From Sphagnum magellanicum (lineage: Eukaryota; Streptophyta; Sphagnopsida; Sphagnales; Sphagnaceae), in contig CM038919.1 of assembly GCA_021904315.1 (NCBI GenBank), forward strand, positions 14,811,666 through 14,875,665: 64,000 nt of DNA, given 5' to 3'. Made by a program: the position numbers and the translations under genes. Of the stretch, positions 23,880 through 37,389 are shown in pieces. Numbering within the stretch: position 1 is the first letter of the stretch; every line of letters begins with the position of its first letter. The notes under the pieces were generated by a model, which saw only the letters and a program-made list of their open reading frames with translations, searched no databases and was not told the DNA's origin.

Positions 23880-26689
23880 TAGCCACATAAGTTTTTAAAT
23901 TTGTTATGTGTTTTGCCTTTAAGGTTAAACTTTTATGAACGCATCCCAACATAGCACATGTATTTTAATGTGAAAATGCAATAAGAGACACCTCCTTTAT
24001 ATAGTTTGTGAAATTAGATATTGAAAACAAAACATATGAGTTAAATCTTTTAGTGGCACCCTAGTTGCAATTGTATTGTAACTACAAAAATAAATTTCCC
24101 ACATGCTTTTTATTTGATTTTTATTTTGTAATTAGTTTGAAATTTATAATTAATCATCTAACATAATTATTTGGAATTTAGTTATTTGAATTAAATATAT
24201 GATAATTAATTATCTAGATTGATTATATGAATTAATTAATATAATTCAAATAATTAGTTGAATAAATAATTATCAAAATAAATATTAGATGATTAATTAT
24301 TTAAATAATTATTATTTAAATATTTTAAAATATAAATTAAATAAATAATAATTATTCAAATTTGATTAATGAATTCATATGAATAGTTTATTATTTAGTT
24401 TACTTAATTAATTCATGGTAATTAAGTATATCAAATATTTTTTAAAAATTTAAAAATTAGTAACAAATAATTCATTCTGAAATATTAAATAATAAACATG
24501 AGTTTGAATAGAAGACATTGAAGTATATAAAGACATATTCATATGTACACCTTTATTGAATGTTTAATAAAATATACACATTACTTTTAATTTCAATTCA
24601 CAAATAGACTTTCACATTTCACAAAATTCTATGGTTTGATATGTATGTATACCAACATAATATTGTGAATTCCAATGTAGTGAAATAATATTAACATAAC
24701 AATTGAACGTTAATCACAAAAAATAGGACTATAATATTTAATAAATTATTTAATTTTAATTATTTAGATCATTATGAAAATGAATTATTTTAATTAATTA
24801 ATTCAATAAAAGAATCAGCTTGTATCAATGAACATTTAATAATCTAATTTATAAAAGTTTGAAGTGTATAAGCAATGATATCTATATGTACATACTCATA
24901 AACACTTTAATACACCATTCTAATCCAACTAAAAGCCTACATTTACACTGTCAATGAATTGCATAATTTATAAATCTTTTAATAGTATGAGTTGCCACAT
25001 AATTAACAACTAATTCTAGATGAATTGAACACTTTAGTTCCAAAATAGTGGACAAATAACAATTATGTAGTGAAACCATAGTGGCATATTTAATTGTAAC
25101 TTAGTTGTAAAATTAGTCAATTTAATTGATTCTTAGTTGTAAACAAGTTGTAAATTCCAAATGTCATGGACCTTTACCTAACTATACACATGACATGATC
25201 ATACACATCAACATCATATGCTTGTTGCAAAGTAGTTACTCACCTACTGCTAAAGCTACACTAATTGCAACAAAGTTGAAATTAACCACTTCATTACAAC
25301 TTGTGATCATGGTCAAACTACAATTGATTATCATCATATATATTTTGCATACATACGCCTGTATAAAGTTTAAATTGTAACTAATGTGCAACTAAATTAC
25401 AACTATGCAATATTCTAACGTGGCATTTTAATTATTAATTCATCATATTTCCATACTATAGTTATATCCTAGTTGCACAATAGGTTTCATCACAATCTAC
25501 TCTCATGTTAATCTAATCTCCACGGACATGATTTCTCATGATGTTAGTTTTCCAACAAGCGTATTCTTGATGGTTTTGAATGGGTGAAGTGAAGTCGACG
25601 TCATTGGAAATAAAGGAGTCAACTTGGTTTATCATAACAAATTGCAAATGTGTGAACTTTTTCTTGGCCTTAATTAAGTTTTTTATTTAATGACAATCTT
25701 AATTAATATCATTGTGAGTTCGTGCTTTTACTTTGTTATCAAAGTCATTGGATTACAAATGCAACCTAATAACTCATTAAAGATCAATCACTTAACCATA
25801 GTCCACCACGAACTTGTTGTGAAGTTAGTAAGTAGGTTGAAGTAGGTGGGTTATAAGTGAGCCTTAGGACATTTTATAAATTATTTAAATTTATTTTGGA
25901 TTTAACAAAGTTAGGGTTGAATTTCTCAACATTACAATAGCCTCATTATCATACTAGGGAAAAAAATCAGCAATTAAAACATGTTTATTATGTAATAAAA
26001 GTCCATAACATTTTTTATGGATTGTGACAAAAAAGTCCACCTTGTAATGAAATGATGGAATTTTATTTTCAATTTTTTAAATTTGATTTTTCAATTGTTA
26101 TAGTGTAATTAAATGAGTCCCTTTTTAAAATTTCAATCAAACCTCAACACATATTATATTAAACTTAAAGGTACCCTGTAAAAACTACCCTTGTGACACC
26201 CAAAAATTGGATTGTATAGTGTGCAAACACCCACCACCTACATACTTGCCTTTTTATGACCTACTTAAACTTATATACAACTACCTACCTACATACACAA
26301 AAAAAATTAAAATGGTAATAATCCAAAAAAAAATTGGGTAAAAATTTAATTAGTCAAATGATCCACTATCTAGTAATCAAAATGACCAATTAAATAGTCC
26401 AATAGTCTACTAGTAAAAAAGACCACCCTAGTCACGTAGGATAGGTTCAAATCAATTTGTCGAGATTAACATGATGGTTTTTTTTATGCCCATCCAAATG
26501 GGTCCTTCTTGACTAGATTCTTTAATCAAAATAATTTATTTTTGTAGTAGTGGTAGAAGTTCAATGAAGTTTAAGGTTTAGATGTTTAAAATTTAAATAT
26601 TGTAGTTTAATGATGGCAACACATCATTAGTTATTTCTTGAAAATATCTCTCCAATTGTGCAACTTCTTGCTTGAACTTTATAACAATG
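23880..26689. other. No gene; AT-rich spacer
   Basis: Dominated by ATTATTTAAAT-type runs at 24.1-24.5 kb. No coding or RNA feature supported. Confidence 0.5.
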
Positions 26690-26960
26690 GCTTAAGGGAT
26701 GAGGTTCGAACAAAAGGACAACAATGCTATTAACTTAGTGAGAGGCACAATAGGCAACAAAACATGAAAATAATGACAAAATGATGAAGCAACAAAATGA
26801 TGAAGTGGCAAAATGGAATGAAAAAACAATAAAACAATGTAGTGATAAAACAACAAAATGATGGAATGATAGAACAACAAAATGATAAGATGATGGAGCA
26901 ATGGAACAACAAAGCAATGAAATGATAGAACAATGAAGCATGAAAAATGATAAACAATAA
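26690..26960 (+). repeat. Degenerate AACAAAATGATG-type repeat
   Basis: Short units such as ACAACAAAATGATGAA and AATGATAGAACAACAA repeat irregularly. Three overlapping minus-strand frames with strings of FHHSIILL residues come from this repeat and are not genes. Confidence 0.75.
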
Positions 26961-27370
26961 AAAATTAGAAGCTCATGACTTGAAAAGAGGTGAAGAACAA
27001 TAAAACATGCGCAATAATTGCAAAAAGATCCCCTTGACCTTTACTACTTCACAAGCACATCACATAGCTCTAAGCACACATACAAAAAGCAAAATGCAAA
27101 AAGAAACACAAATGAAACATAGTAAGCCACATACTTTATTTTAACACTAACAAATGCATGGTCCATCTTCCCCTAGAGTTTGATTCGTCTTCAACATCCA
27201 AATTTACCTTCAAATAGCTAGTAGGTCACATTGATATAACATTGTTGTAAAATGAAACAAGACACAAGACAAAGGACAACTACAACCTAAGTTATGTGTT
27301 TGTGAATTTTGGTCAAAAAATCCTAAGTATGACCTTACAAAATATGAATGCAATTCATTAGTCCCTATTC

Positions 27371-27539
27371 ACTAGATTAGTGAATTCACTACTTTCCAAC
27401 TAATCCCCGTTTACCAAAACTAGTGAATTCACTACTTCTCAACTAGTGTCCATTTACTAAAACTAGTGAATTCACTACTTTCCAACTAGTCCTTGTTTAC
27501 TAAGACTAGTGAATTCACTCAAAATCTAGTGAAATCACT
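27371..27539 (+). repeat. Tandem repeat, 43-bp unit, palindromic core
   Basis: About three and a half units. Each holds the 12-base palindrome AGTGAATTCACT, followed by ACTTTCCAACTAGTCC and a TTTACTAAA spacer. Confidence 0.85.
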
Positions 27540-29828
27540 TGACATATATAGACACCTTTTGTTGTAGTTGGGAAGAGTTCGAGTTCTTGAAAAACTAATT
27601 CCCAATTGTTATATATGCATATACCCAATCTAATAACCAATAATATCCAATCTTGTTTCTAATACCTACCCCATGCTAGTTCTTTCTCTCTTTAGTGATC
27701 AAAATGTGAAAGTAGGAACATGGTGCATTGTGATCATGTGAAACATGGAAGGTGAAAAATGTAAGAGGAGGGAATTAAAATGTGTGCATGTAGAAGTGAA
27801 TGTGGGAAGGGTGAAATTTGGAAAGGGTTGAATACAAGTGTGAATATTGGAAAATGTAAATGTTTATGTATTAGAGAACACAACTTGGTGAGCCTTTAGG
27901 GTGAGGCAAGTAGGCCAATGAGCAAGAAAGGCATGAGCATCACCTTCAAGGTGCATTAGGTGTGGAATGCACCAAGGGTTGTTTTCTTTGACATAAAGGA
28001 TTTTTTATAGCAGTAACTATTTTAAATTGCACTTTAGTTCTATCCCAAAAAAAAAGGCTCATCCCAAAACAAAATGTGGATTCTTACAAGAGGTTCAAAT
28101 TTTACATTCTACATCATTCACACCTAATGCTAGATTTTCTTAATTTTGGAGTGTTGTTAGGTAGCATTGTCAATGACGTGACATCCTTGGCAGGCGGTGT
28201 TAGCATTGGTGATAGTTAACATCCAAGCTTAGCCAAAAGCTTAAGTTTTGAGGTCTTTAACTCAACGTTACATAGCACAATTTTGATTGTGAGGTTTAAA
28301 TCAATATTTATTATACATATTTAACATTAATTGTAATAATCTTGATTGTGATAGTTAATAGTCATTGTGATGGTTTGAATCTATCATGTCGAAGATACAT
28401 TGCATTGTCTTTTGATACCCTGATTTAGCTTAACACTAACCTAGATGTGCAAGGGATACCAAAATTGTCGAGTAATATTTTAGGTTAGTGCTAATTTTAA
28501 CACAGTTATTTTTTAAAAAATAATATTATCTAAATGTTATTTTGATTAACACTATAAACCCTAGCATCAGGTCTGCAATTTGAATGACCCTTAAGGTGCC
28601 TCAAAAGTGGCACACTTTGCCCTCAAAACCCTTCAGGCAAGTTGAACCAGCTCTAGCCAGGACCTTAAAGTCAAGGGGGTAATAATAGCTGTTTTTTAGC
28701 ATGATTAATTTGACTGAATCAGCCTGCATTGCTGATTGTGCAGGCAATCCATTTTGCTTTGCTCCTCCAACCTCCCTGAGCTTTTTTTGTTGGTGGTTCC
28801 TTCATATTAGCCTAGTTCCCTGACTTTAAAGTCAGGGAGTGGACAGGGTCCAGCTGATGCTCACTGGGGGCATGTGTCCAAAACCCGGCAGGGGAGCACG
28901 GTGAGATTACTGGGGCTGGGAGCCAGTATCAGCCGAACCCTGCCCACTCAGTCCAGTAAGATTCTTCTCTAATATGTGCAAGATTGGATTTCTTTAACCA
29001 ACCTTCAAGTTCAACAATATTTTAGATACCTGGCCACTGCCTTTGCTTTTGTCACCAAAAATATTTTGCCCACTTCATTCATGTCCTCCTGCATAAATCC
29101 CCCTGAAAATACCCTAGCTATATCAAGCTGCAGATAAGTTAGTTTGTAAGGTAGAATTGAGGATGTGTCATCTCAAAATAAGAAATTAACTTTTAAAGAT
29201 GACCCAATAAATCTGACTTCATTTCTTCAATAGCCAAATTTCCTCAGACCACACCTCTGATCTCTGCCAGCCTCCAGGTAGCCTTGCTACATTTGGAAAG
29301 CGGCGCCAAATTTCCTAGTGTATGTAGAGGCTCCATTCTAGTAGAGCATAAAAATGCTTGAGCATTTCAAAAATGTAATGTCTGCAATAGTGGGCATCAC
29401 ATTTTTCACTTTTTTCTTGTGATACTCACAGCAGTGGCCATTCATTTTTTGTTAAGCTCAACATCATTTTTTCACTTATTTCTTTTGATACCCACAATAG
29501 TGGGCATTACAATTTTTGGTAAAACCTGATGATGCCATTTGTGATAACCAGTGGGTACTCGTCAAATATCACAGGAAAAAACAAAAAACAAACAGGATTT
29601 GTCTTCATGATCAGACAATTAACTCCCTTGGAGCCGGGAGTTCCCAAAATAATTGCCCTTAAGGTGGGAGTATAAGGTGATTATTTAGAGAGTTCTTCAC
29701 TCCCCAGGTGTTACCTTACACCAAGTGAATAAAAGCAGACTAGCATCATCCCACCTTCTTTATAAAAAAATTGATGTATTAATACTATAGTGCACAACAA
29801 CATTAAATCTTGGTGATAATTTTTTGGG
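27540..29828. other. No gene; holds a short repeat and a strong palindrome
   Basis: An approximately 80-bp direct repeat around the phrase AATAGTGGGCAT lies at about 29383-29520. A perfect palindrome lies at 28817-28838. The 28.6-28.96 kb part is GC-richer and possibly transposon-derived. Confidence 0.5.
28817..28838. repeat. Perfect 22-bp palindrome
   Basis: Core CCCTGACTTTAAAGTCAGGG with one further T/A pair outside. It has no loop, so it would form a cruciform or act as a two-fold binding site rather than a terminator hairpin. Confidence 0.9.
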
Positions 29829-29833
29829 AATCC

Positions 29834-30144
29834 TGTCATACCCGTACATGGCCTCATACATGATGGCCAGTTATGAACATGCCCATCATGCCTTTTAGGA
29901 TTAATGTATGTTTTTAGGTAAATGTACGTTCATAGGTGACTGTATGTTATTAGGTACTTAGGGTTTTAGTTTGTTGGTGGTTGTATAAAAGGCCAAGCCC
30001 TTTTTTTCTCTTTTTAGTTTTTCGAAAATTCCTTTGTCAGGAGAGTTTCCTCCATAATCAGATAGGATTTTTAAATGTTCACGGCAACCATTGGATGACC
30101 ACCGTCTACATACATTATATGTTCTTCTTTCTTTGCAATTCAAT
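29834..30144 (+). repeat. 5' LTR segment (B)
   Basis: Matches 38905-39223 from TGTCAT to TTTGCAATTCAAT. Beyond 30144 the two copies part: the 5' copy runs into the leader and the 3' copy into A'. No primer-binding site starting with TGG was found just downstream, so the true end of the 5' LTR and its primer are unresolved. Confidence 0.88.
29984..29990 (+). promoter_or_regulatory. TATA box of the 5' LTR
   Basis: TATAAAA in a TGTATAAAAGGCC context; transcription would start about 30 bases on. The equivalent place in the 3' copy (39055-39061) has decayed to TATGAAA. Confidence 0.65.
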
Positions 30145-30280
30145 TCTAACAAAATTCTATTATTTGTTGTTTAATGTTGAAAGCGATAAATTTCTTTTGC
30201 CTTTGAGTTCTTGAGTTGTTGTTACTAGTGTTATTGTTGCTAGTGTTGTTACTACTAGTGTTGTTGCTGCCGAAGGGAGT

Positions 30281-30510
30281 GCAAGTTGCTACTAATGTTG
30301 TTGCTGGTGATGCTACTGCTAGAGGGAACGCAAGTTATTAATGTTGTTGCTAGTGATGTTGTTGCCAGAGGGAGCGCAAGTTATTAATGTTGTTGCTAGT
30401 GATGTTGTTGCCAGAGGGAGCGCAAGTTATTAATGTTGTTGCTAGTGATGTTGTTGCCAGAGGGAGCGCAAGTTGCTACTAATGTTGTTGCTGGTGATGC
30501 TGGAGGGAAC
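30281..30510 (+). repeat. 46-bp tandem repeat in the retroelement leader
   Basis: Five units starting GCAAGTT. The middle three (30330-30375, 30376-30421, 30422-30467) are 46 bp each and identical by eye; the outer two are variant (49 and 43 bp). Each ends in AGAGGGAGC or a close variant. The array lies between LTR and gag, so it is untranslated leader. Confidence 0.9.
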
Positions 30511-30689
30511 TTGCGTTGTTACATTTTTACCAACCAAAAGAGCAAGTTTTAAACGTCCACCCTTCGCTCTTTTTTTCTTTCTTGCTCTCTTTCTTTTTTT
30601 TTCTCTCTTTCAGGCACATAAACATGCCCTCCTATGGCGGAAGGTCTTGAAGCTATCGAGTAAAAAAAAATCAAAAATTTTGGCCGTAG

Positions 30690-31190
30690 CGCCCACCATC
30701 ATGACAGAGTAGTGTAGCGCCACAGGCTTGCAACGTTGCTGTAATGTGAACTTCTAGAGCTCCCGTGACGTGAGCTGTAGCACCGCCATCACTGTAGTGC
30801 CATAGTGTCACATGTTGCAGCACTGCCATTGTTACAGCGTAAGGTTGCGAGCTGCAGTGTTGTAGCATTACCATCGTTATTGTGTCAGGACGTCTGCTTA
30901 ATGTCTGATTTCCAACGTCTAATGTCTGTCGGCTTCCATGCAACATCGGACAACGTCCGTTGTTGCCCATGGACTGCTGTCCACAAATTTCTATTTGATG
31001 TTTGTCGAACTTCCATTGGACTTTCGTCCAACTATCGCCTTGCGTGTAGGTCTTGCATCTTATGTTCTGCCGCCCTACATTATGTTGTCTTGCCTTTCCA
31101 TCCAACGTTCGTTTGACTTCCGTCCGACCTCCATCCGGCCTTTGTTCGACGTCCGTTTGACCTCCATCCGACGTCCATCTGTTGCTGGTC
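30690..31190 (+). repeat. Degenerate short repeats in the retroelement leader
   Basis: Two styles adjoin: units around GTAGCACCGCCATCACTG at about 30690-30890, and CGTCCGACCTCCATC-like units at about 30890-31185. Open frames here on both strands, including a 173-codon minus-strand one, reflect the repeat and not coding. Confidence 0.65.
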
Positions 31191-31600
31191 ATTCCTTATG
31201 ACAAACCATATTCTTCAAACTATATGTTGTGTTAGAATGTTGTAGCTAGTGTTTTGTATTACTGCAAAATTTTAGGGCATGGGACAACACCATGTCCTTC
31301 GATGATGAGAGCACTACTGCTCATCCAAAGCCAAGATATCAATTACAAAGTAACACACAATCCTTTGAACCAATATCATTGAGTTCACGATCTTCCCAAC
31401 GGTACCATCAAACATCTACAACGTCACCCTGATCTAATACAACTCCTATTAGGAATTTAGGTTTAGGTTACATTACATCAATGGTACAACATAGTCCATT
31501 TGGAAGGGTTAATCAGTGGGGTGCACTTATTGTTGCACTTGTTTTCACACCATCACTATATATTCCGCTCCAAGCCGTAACCTCTACACTTATATACACC

Positions 31601-33190
31601 ATGGTGGTCAACAATTCTTCTGGGAGAATTGAAAAGTTCAACGGAAAGCTAAGTACCATTTCTTTGAAGGAATTCAAGGCAACTTTCTTAAGTATGGTTT
31701 GTGAATTGGAGCTCAATTATGGTGTTAATTACATCGAAGTGTTTGCATTCAAACAATTGGCTCATTATGTGCACTATGAAGCATTGGATGTCTACAAGCA
31801 ACATTCTGCAAGGATTTTGAGTGTCACCCAAATTCCCAATCCAGCTTATGCCATAGCCATTGCCACCGCCTCTCAAGCTTCATTGCAAGCTACAATTACA
31901 CATCATGGGATTGTGCCTAATAATCCAGACCTGGTACCTACTTCAATAAACCTTTCTCCTCAACAATTCATTGTTGCTATCGCAAACAATCCTCCCACCA
32001 TTAATGCACCAACTTTTGCTAATCTTGTAGGGGAATTCTTTCGAGTTTTTGAGCTGGAATTTCCAATCAAAAGTTTTTAAAAAATTGCAGTTTGCCACCT
32101 TCTCTCGGCAAAAGGATGAAACCTTCAAAATGCTCTACAGGAGGGTTCTCAAACTCAAAGAGGATACCCATAGCATCATAGACCTGGAAGCTGCCCATCG
32201 ATATCTTCATTTGTTGGAAGATACTCCAACACTCCATGTGCAGGTTTTGCAAAGGGTTTTTTGCAGAATTTGGAGACTCGTACACTTTGTTAGATCTGTA
32301 TAACATTTCCAAAAAGTTGGAATTGGCTCATGCACACTATGAGGCCAATACTATGAGGCTTCCATCATGTTCAAAGCCTTAGCCTACACCAGCTGTGCCA
32401 ACCAGATCATCACATTCTTCTTCAAGGGCTAAAGTGGTGCACTCGGTTGCACCCATCCTACCTTCTTGCAACTACTGTGATAATCCTGCCCATAAAGCTA
32501 GTGAAATGCAACATTTTTTTCGAGGATCTCTTTTGTGATTATTGTGGGAAAAAGGGACATCAGGAAGCTGTCTATTTTGCCACGTTCTCGAATCAGAAGT
32601 AACTTCGATTACCACAACAAAATCTGCTAGCATATTCCGTTGTCCTTCAACCAAAAACTAAGGCACCTCAGCCTTCCACTCAGGTTTTGCCCACTAAGGG
32701 TAATTCTAGTAAGAATGCTAAGAAGAAGGGGTAGAATGCTGACAAGAGGGAGGTGCTTCAAGCCCATGCAATTCAAGTTCAAACTCTACAAAATGAACTT
32801 GAATCATTGAGGGCCTAACTTGTTAATCTAAAAGGTAAGTCCTTTCAACCAACTAGTCATGCTCAACCTGTACAAGGTTCAAGATCATGAGAGGGACCTC
32901 CTAGGTCATTCTATGGCCTCCCACATGATGCCATGGTTGGGGTGTATGTTTTTTCCAATGCACACAATTATAGTCTCACACCAAAATTTGCTACTTCTTT
33001 TTGCCCTTCCTATGTCGCAGCACAAGAGGTTAGTGTGGTGCCTAAAGTTTCTCCCACTAGGCAGGTAATTCAAACTGATGGATTCGCATTTAGTTCAAGT
33101 CCGATTACTAGGGCTAGAGGAGCTCGAGTAGTCATGCCACAATCTTTTCGTCCTTTCAACACGGAGGAGAACGCATTTTGTTGGTGAGGG
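31601..33190 (+). pseudogene. Ty3/gypsy gag, frameshifted
   Basis: Structural protein of the retroelement particle. An ATG at 31601 opens a frame to 32080 containing FNGKLSTISLKEF and a helical gag-like region. The homology then moves to another frame at about 32078 (KLQFATFSRQKDETF) and again near 32265 (EFGDSYTLLDLYN). Two CCHC zinc knuckles follow. The first (C32467, C32476, H32491) has one extra A before its last Cys codon at 32507. The second (C32534, C32543, H32558) has its last Cys changed to Tyr at 32573. A basic stretch of Asn, Lys and Ala and a glutamine-rich coiled region follow. With these breaks no functional Gag can be made. Confidence 0.8.
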
Positions 33191-33699
33191 GGGAGGAGAC
33201 TATTACACCACAAGCTGTTAAGGCATCAGGAGTACATGTACATCAGGAAAACACACAATTTTCCACTAATCATCTTATGGAATGTTAACTTCAAATGCGT
33301 GAAGTGGCACAAAAACTTTTGAGTACACCATTGTTTAGTTTTCAAGATTTGAAGCTAAGCACTAGGGACATAATTGTAGTAGTAGAGGATACCCTGAATA
33401 CTACATTAGGTCCTCTACCAATCCCTAATCCACATGCTACAGAGGTCCTATCCAACACCTTGGAAAGACACTCGATCACGTGTTGTAGATGGCGTTCGTA
33501 ATCTGGTCACCGGTTCTAGCATGGTTAAACTAGTGGGCTTCCTACCTCTGATTATACATTCACATATTAGAAGGGAGTAAAAAACACCTCACTTGTGGGT
33601 TTGTTACTTAGTAAGGGTGTTGTGGATAACCATTCTCTCCATAAAGTTTCTCATTCATTTCCGAAGGTGGTGCTTAGTGAGAGAACTTCCATCGCACCG

Positions 33700-34110
33700 A
33701 AGTTACCATTGTCGACAATATAGGGTCAACAATCCAAGTGGGAGGACATACATCCAGAGTGGTACTTCTTAATAAAGGTGCCCAACCAGTGATTCTTGGA
33801 GTTCAATTCGCCAAGAAGATGGGCATGTTTGATTCCAAACTATGAAAATCTATGTGGTAGATTCGCACTGTTAGTGGGAACGTAGAGGAAGTACTTGAGG
33901 AAAGCTCGGATTTGATTGCATTTAACTTCAATGAAGGTACAAATCAGGAACTTTGCTTATAGGTTAGATGTTTAGTCACCAATGCCACTAGATATGATGT
34001 GCTCATTGGGCAAAAGGCCATGTTTTCACCAGGTTTCACAATTGACAACTGGTTCGAACATGTGTATTGCCAAGTGGATTGGGAGACTAATGGCCCCACC
34101 TAGGATACAT
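33700..34110 (+). pseudogene. Retroviral-type aspartic protease, active site lost
   Basis: The frame around 33732-33842 reads IQVGGHTSRVVLLNKGAQPV followed by ILGVQFAKKMGM. The family's catalytic triplet is D-T/S-G; here it is N-K-G (AAT AAA GGT at 33771-33779), so the catalytic Asp is replaced by Asn through a G-to-A change. It lies between gag and reverse transcriptase as expected. Stops occur on both sides. Confidence 0.75.
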
Positions 34111-35859
34111 ACCCCTTGATTTACATGGGAACCATAATCCTATGGCTCACCATTGTATGCTCGGAGAAGCACACACCATTTCTTACATCCAACAAGCTAG
34201 CCACGAGTGGATAATGGGAGACGAGGAAGAGATAGTTTACGCTCAAGCTATTGAAAGCTTGAGGGTGGTTCCTATTGACATTCAACACGGACCAGAGGTT
34301 TTATAGAAGTTCAAAGTAGCCCACAAGCCTTTGGTCAAAGCTTTGTCTAGTTTTGAGAATGTGGGGAGCCATGGCGAACCAATTAAGCCATTACTTTGTC
34401 AACTAATCACCTATACACCACCTAAGGAAGGGATTACATTACTAGAGTTCTTCGGTGGTATTGTTACACGTCTTGAAGCCCTACTATAGTCAAGAATGGT
34501 GGTTTGGAGGTATTTCTAAGTAAACATTGACCCTATTGCAAAGCAAGTGGCGGCATCGAGAATGAAGGAGTTCACAACTAGATTTCCACAACAGTTTACA
34601 ACCACCACATGGAATGTAGTTTCACGTTTTTGCTTTCTGACATACAATTAATTCAAAAGAAACATATGGAATTACTTGACCCCATCGACCTCATCATTTT
34701 AGGTTGGGAGTGTCAAGGATTTTCAGCGGCTGGATGTGGAGAAGGCTTCAGTGACACAAGATCTGGTCTCTTCACAAACATGATATGATTAATCACCAAG
34801 GTTTAATCCGTTTCTCCTACGCTTGGTTATGTAATTGAAAACACCCCTTCTTAGCTTGACCAGAAGGAAAAAATTCAAAAGCATTACACACTGGTCAAAC
34901 ATTACCTTGGAGGGCCGCTCCTACTTGATGCGGCACAATGCAGTTCTTATGTGCACTGGTTGTGCAACTGGTGGACCAACTTAGCACCATTCTTAGTTCT
35001 GCAATTGGCTCTGAGATACACCATCAGAGACCCCAACCTGTAGGTTTCTCACATATTGGATGATAAGAGTTCTTACTAACCAATTACAAGGTAAAAGAAA
35101 CCTCCTTGGTTTCCTACAAACACAATAGGAAAACCAAGAGGTGCTTGGCCCACCTTTGTTTCCTTCCCAAGAGCACATGCCTTTCAGGGAGATGGACAAG
35201 GCCTAATGTATCGTCATGCTTCAGCCACTTGGGATGAACCAAGCCCAGAAGAAAGAGAAAGGGCTATGGGGTTCCAAACTAGCACTACTAGTCACATTAA
35301 GGTGACTAGATTGGAGCGTAACGCTCTACTCGGGAGAGGCATGGACCTTAACTCCCTTACATGGTTGTTGGTAACTTGTGTACTCTTTCAAATGTACACA
35401 ACATCAACATTGATTCAATTAGCTTACAATTATGGCGATGTGACCGCATGGCACCCCGACCAAGGACATTTGCCTATCTTCAACACTCTACATTTCACTT
35501 TTAGTGTTGGGGGAAAGAGGTACCATGTAATTTGATTCAAGTCATGTCTAATACACCTTGAGGTACATCAACTTCTAGAGAAACAATTATAACCTTCTAC
35601 AAATCTTTGCAATTGGATAATGGAGAACCCAATACACCAGGTTCTTCAAACACACTTTCCAACTCCATTCCATGTGTTTCCAACTACCCTTTCGTTATGA
35701 GGAATTAGCTCACCAAGAAGGAAAGAGACCAGGTCACAGACTTGTTAATTAAGTATGAGAAAGTGTCCGGATTCTCAATGAAAGACTTAAGTAGGTGTAA
35801 GACCATGTAGTTCTCTATAGACCTTATAGATGAGACACTCGTCTATCGGAGGAGGCATA

Positions 35860-37110
35860 GCTTGAGCAAACACAAGTGGGAACTGGTAGATGAAAGATAC
35901 AAAAAGTTCCATGAGGTTGGTCTCATTCAGCCATCAAGTTTTGATTTCGTAGCCGCAACAATAATGCCAGCAAAGAAAGATTCAGCTGGGTTATGGACTA
36001 AGAAAAGGATGTGTGGGGATTATAAGCCTTTCAACCTAGTTACACCTCAGGACAGGTACCCTATGCCCATCCCTAAAAAATTGTTTGATAACATTGGAGA
36101 CTCAAACATTTTCACAATTGTGGATTTGAAGTAAGGTTTCAATTAGATTGTGCTCACTGCGAAGGATCGTAAGAAAACGACATTCCATGGAAGTAACAAG
36201 TTGTGCGAATGGCTTATGATGCCTTTTGGATTAAAGAATGCACTTGTCTTCTTTTAGCGAATCATGGACCAGGTTTTCAAAAGGCCAGATTTCTTGAAGT
36301 ACTACATAGATGACGTCCTAGTGCATAGCAAGGGATTCCTGTAGCATTTGGCTCATCTTGAGGAGTTATTCAAGAGGTTCCATAAAGTCAATATGAAGAT
36401 CCATTTAAAAAAGTGTGAGTTTGTTGTCACTTCAATAGTTTACTTTGGACACAAAATTTTGCCAAATGGTATTATGGCTCATTGGGCCAAAGTAGTAACC
36501 ATTTTGGAGATGCCTAATCCTACTGATGTTCACACATTGAGAAGCTTCATCGGACTATGTAATTACTACAGAATTTATGTCTAAGACTTCAGTACTATTA
36601 TTCATCCTCTCTATGCTTGTTAAAGAAAGATGTTGCTTGGACATGGACTGATGAGGCTCAGGAAGCTTTCAACACACTCAAGGAAAAGCTTTCAAAGTTC
36701 CCCATTCTTAAAAGACCTGATTTCAACAAGGTCTTCATTCTACACACTGACTAGAGTGCTCTTGGTATTAGAGCTATTCTTGGCCAACTTGATGAGGAAG
36801 GCAAGGAATATGTTATCGCTTATGCATCTTGAAGCAACAACAAGGCTGAGAACAACTACTCTTCATACGAGGGGGAGTGCCTTGTTATTGTATGGGCTGT
36901 CATACATTTCAGGCCCTATCTTTATAGCACCAATTTTACTTTGTATATCGACCACCAACCTATCAAGTGGTTGATGACCAACGATAAGCTTATTGATAAG
37001 TTAACTCGTTGGGCATTTATACTTCAGGAATATGAGTTCAAGGTTGTTCACTAACCTGGTATTACACATCAGAATGCAGATACCATGTCGTAGAGACTGC
37101 TCATTACCTC
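35860..37110 (+). pseudogene. Reverse transcriptase and RNase H, interrupted
   Basis: The polymerase part reads KWELVDERYKKFHEVGLIQP, then VAATIMPAKKD, RMCGDYKPFN, and the active-site YIDD (36303-36314), which is intact. The thumb region shows KCEFVVTSIVYFGH and LRSFIGLCNYYR. RNase H follows: FILHTD with the catalytic Asp, then an in-frame TAG at 36752 where Trp is usual, YSSYEGECLVIVWAV, and YIDHQPIKWL. Stops at about 36132, 36144, 36256, 36342 and 36582 break it. Domain order and motifs place it in the Ty3/gypsy group (established knowledge). Confidence 0.9.
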
Positions 37111-37389
37111 TGAAGATTTCTTAAAAGCCAAGTAAGATTTTAACCAGATTCTAGCAGTACATGTATCTGATGCATCTAGTTATCTTGCACTACTACAATG
37201 TAACCTGGTTGAGCATCCCATTGTGGATATATGGGAAGACTTGGACACTCTGAGGTTTCTTTAGCATGGGGAATACCCTCCCCAAGTTACATCAAGTCAG
37301 CGGGATCGCATACAACAGCGGTCCAAATGTTATTCATGGAGGGATAATCACCTCATCCGATGTTTACCACAAGGCAACAGAGTGGTTCC

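Noticed and set aside
26692..26957. Three overlapping minus-strand frames with FHHSIILL strings
   Set aside because: Low-complexity repeat translated in different frames.
30671..31192. 173-codon minus-strand open frame in the retroelement leader
   Set aside because: Produced by short CGTCCGAC-type repeats; composition is repetitive and no domain is seen.
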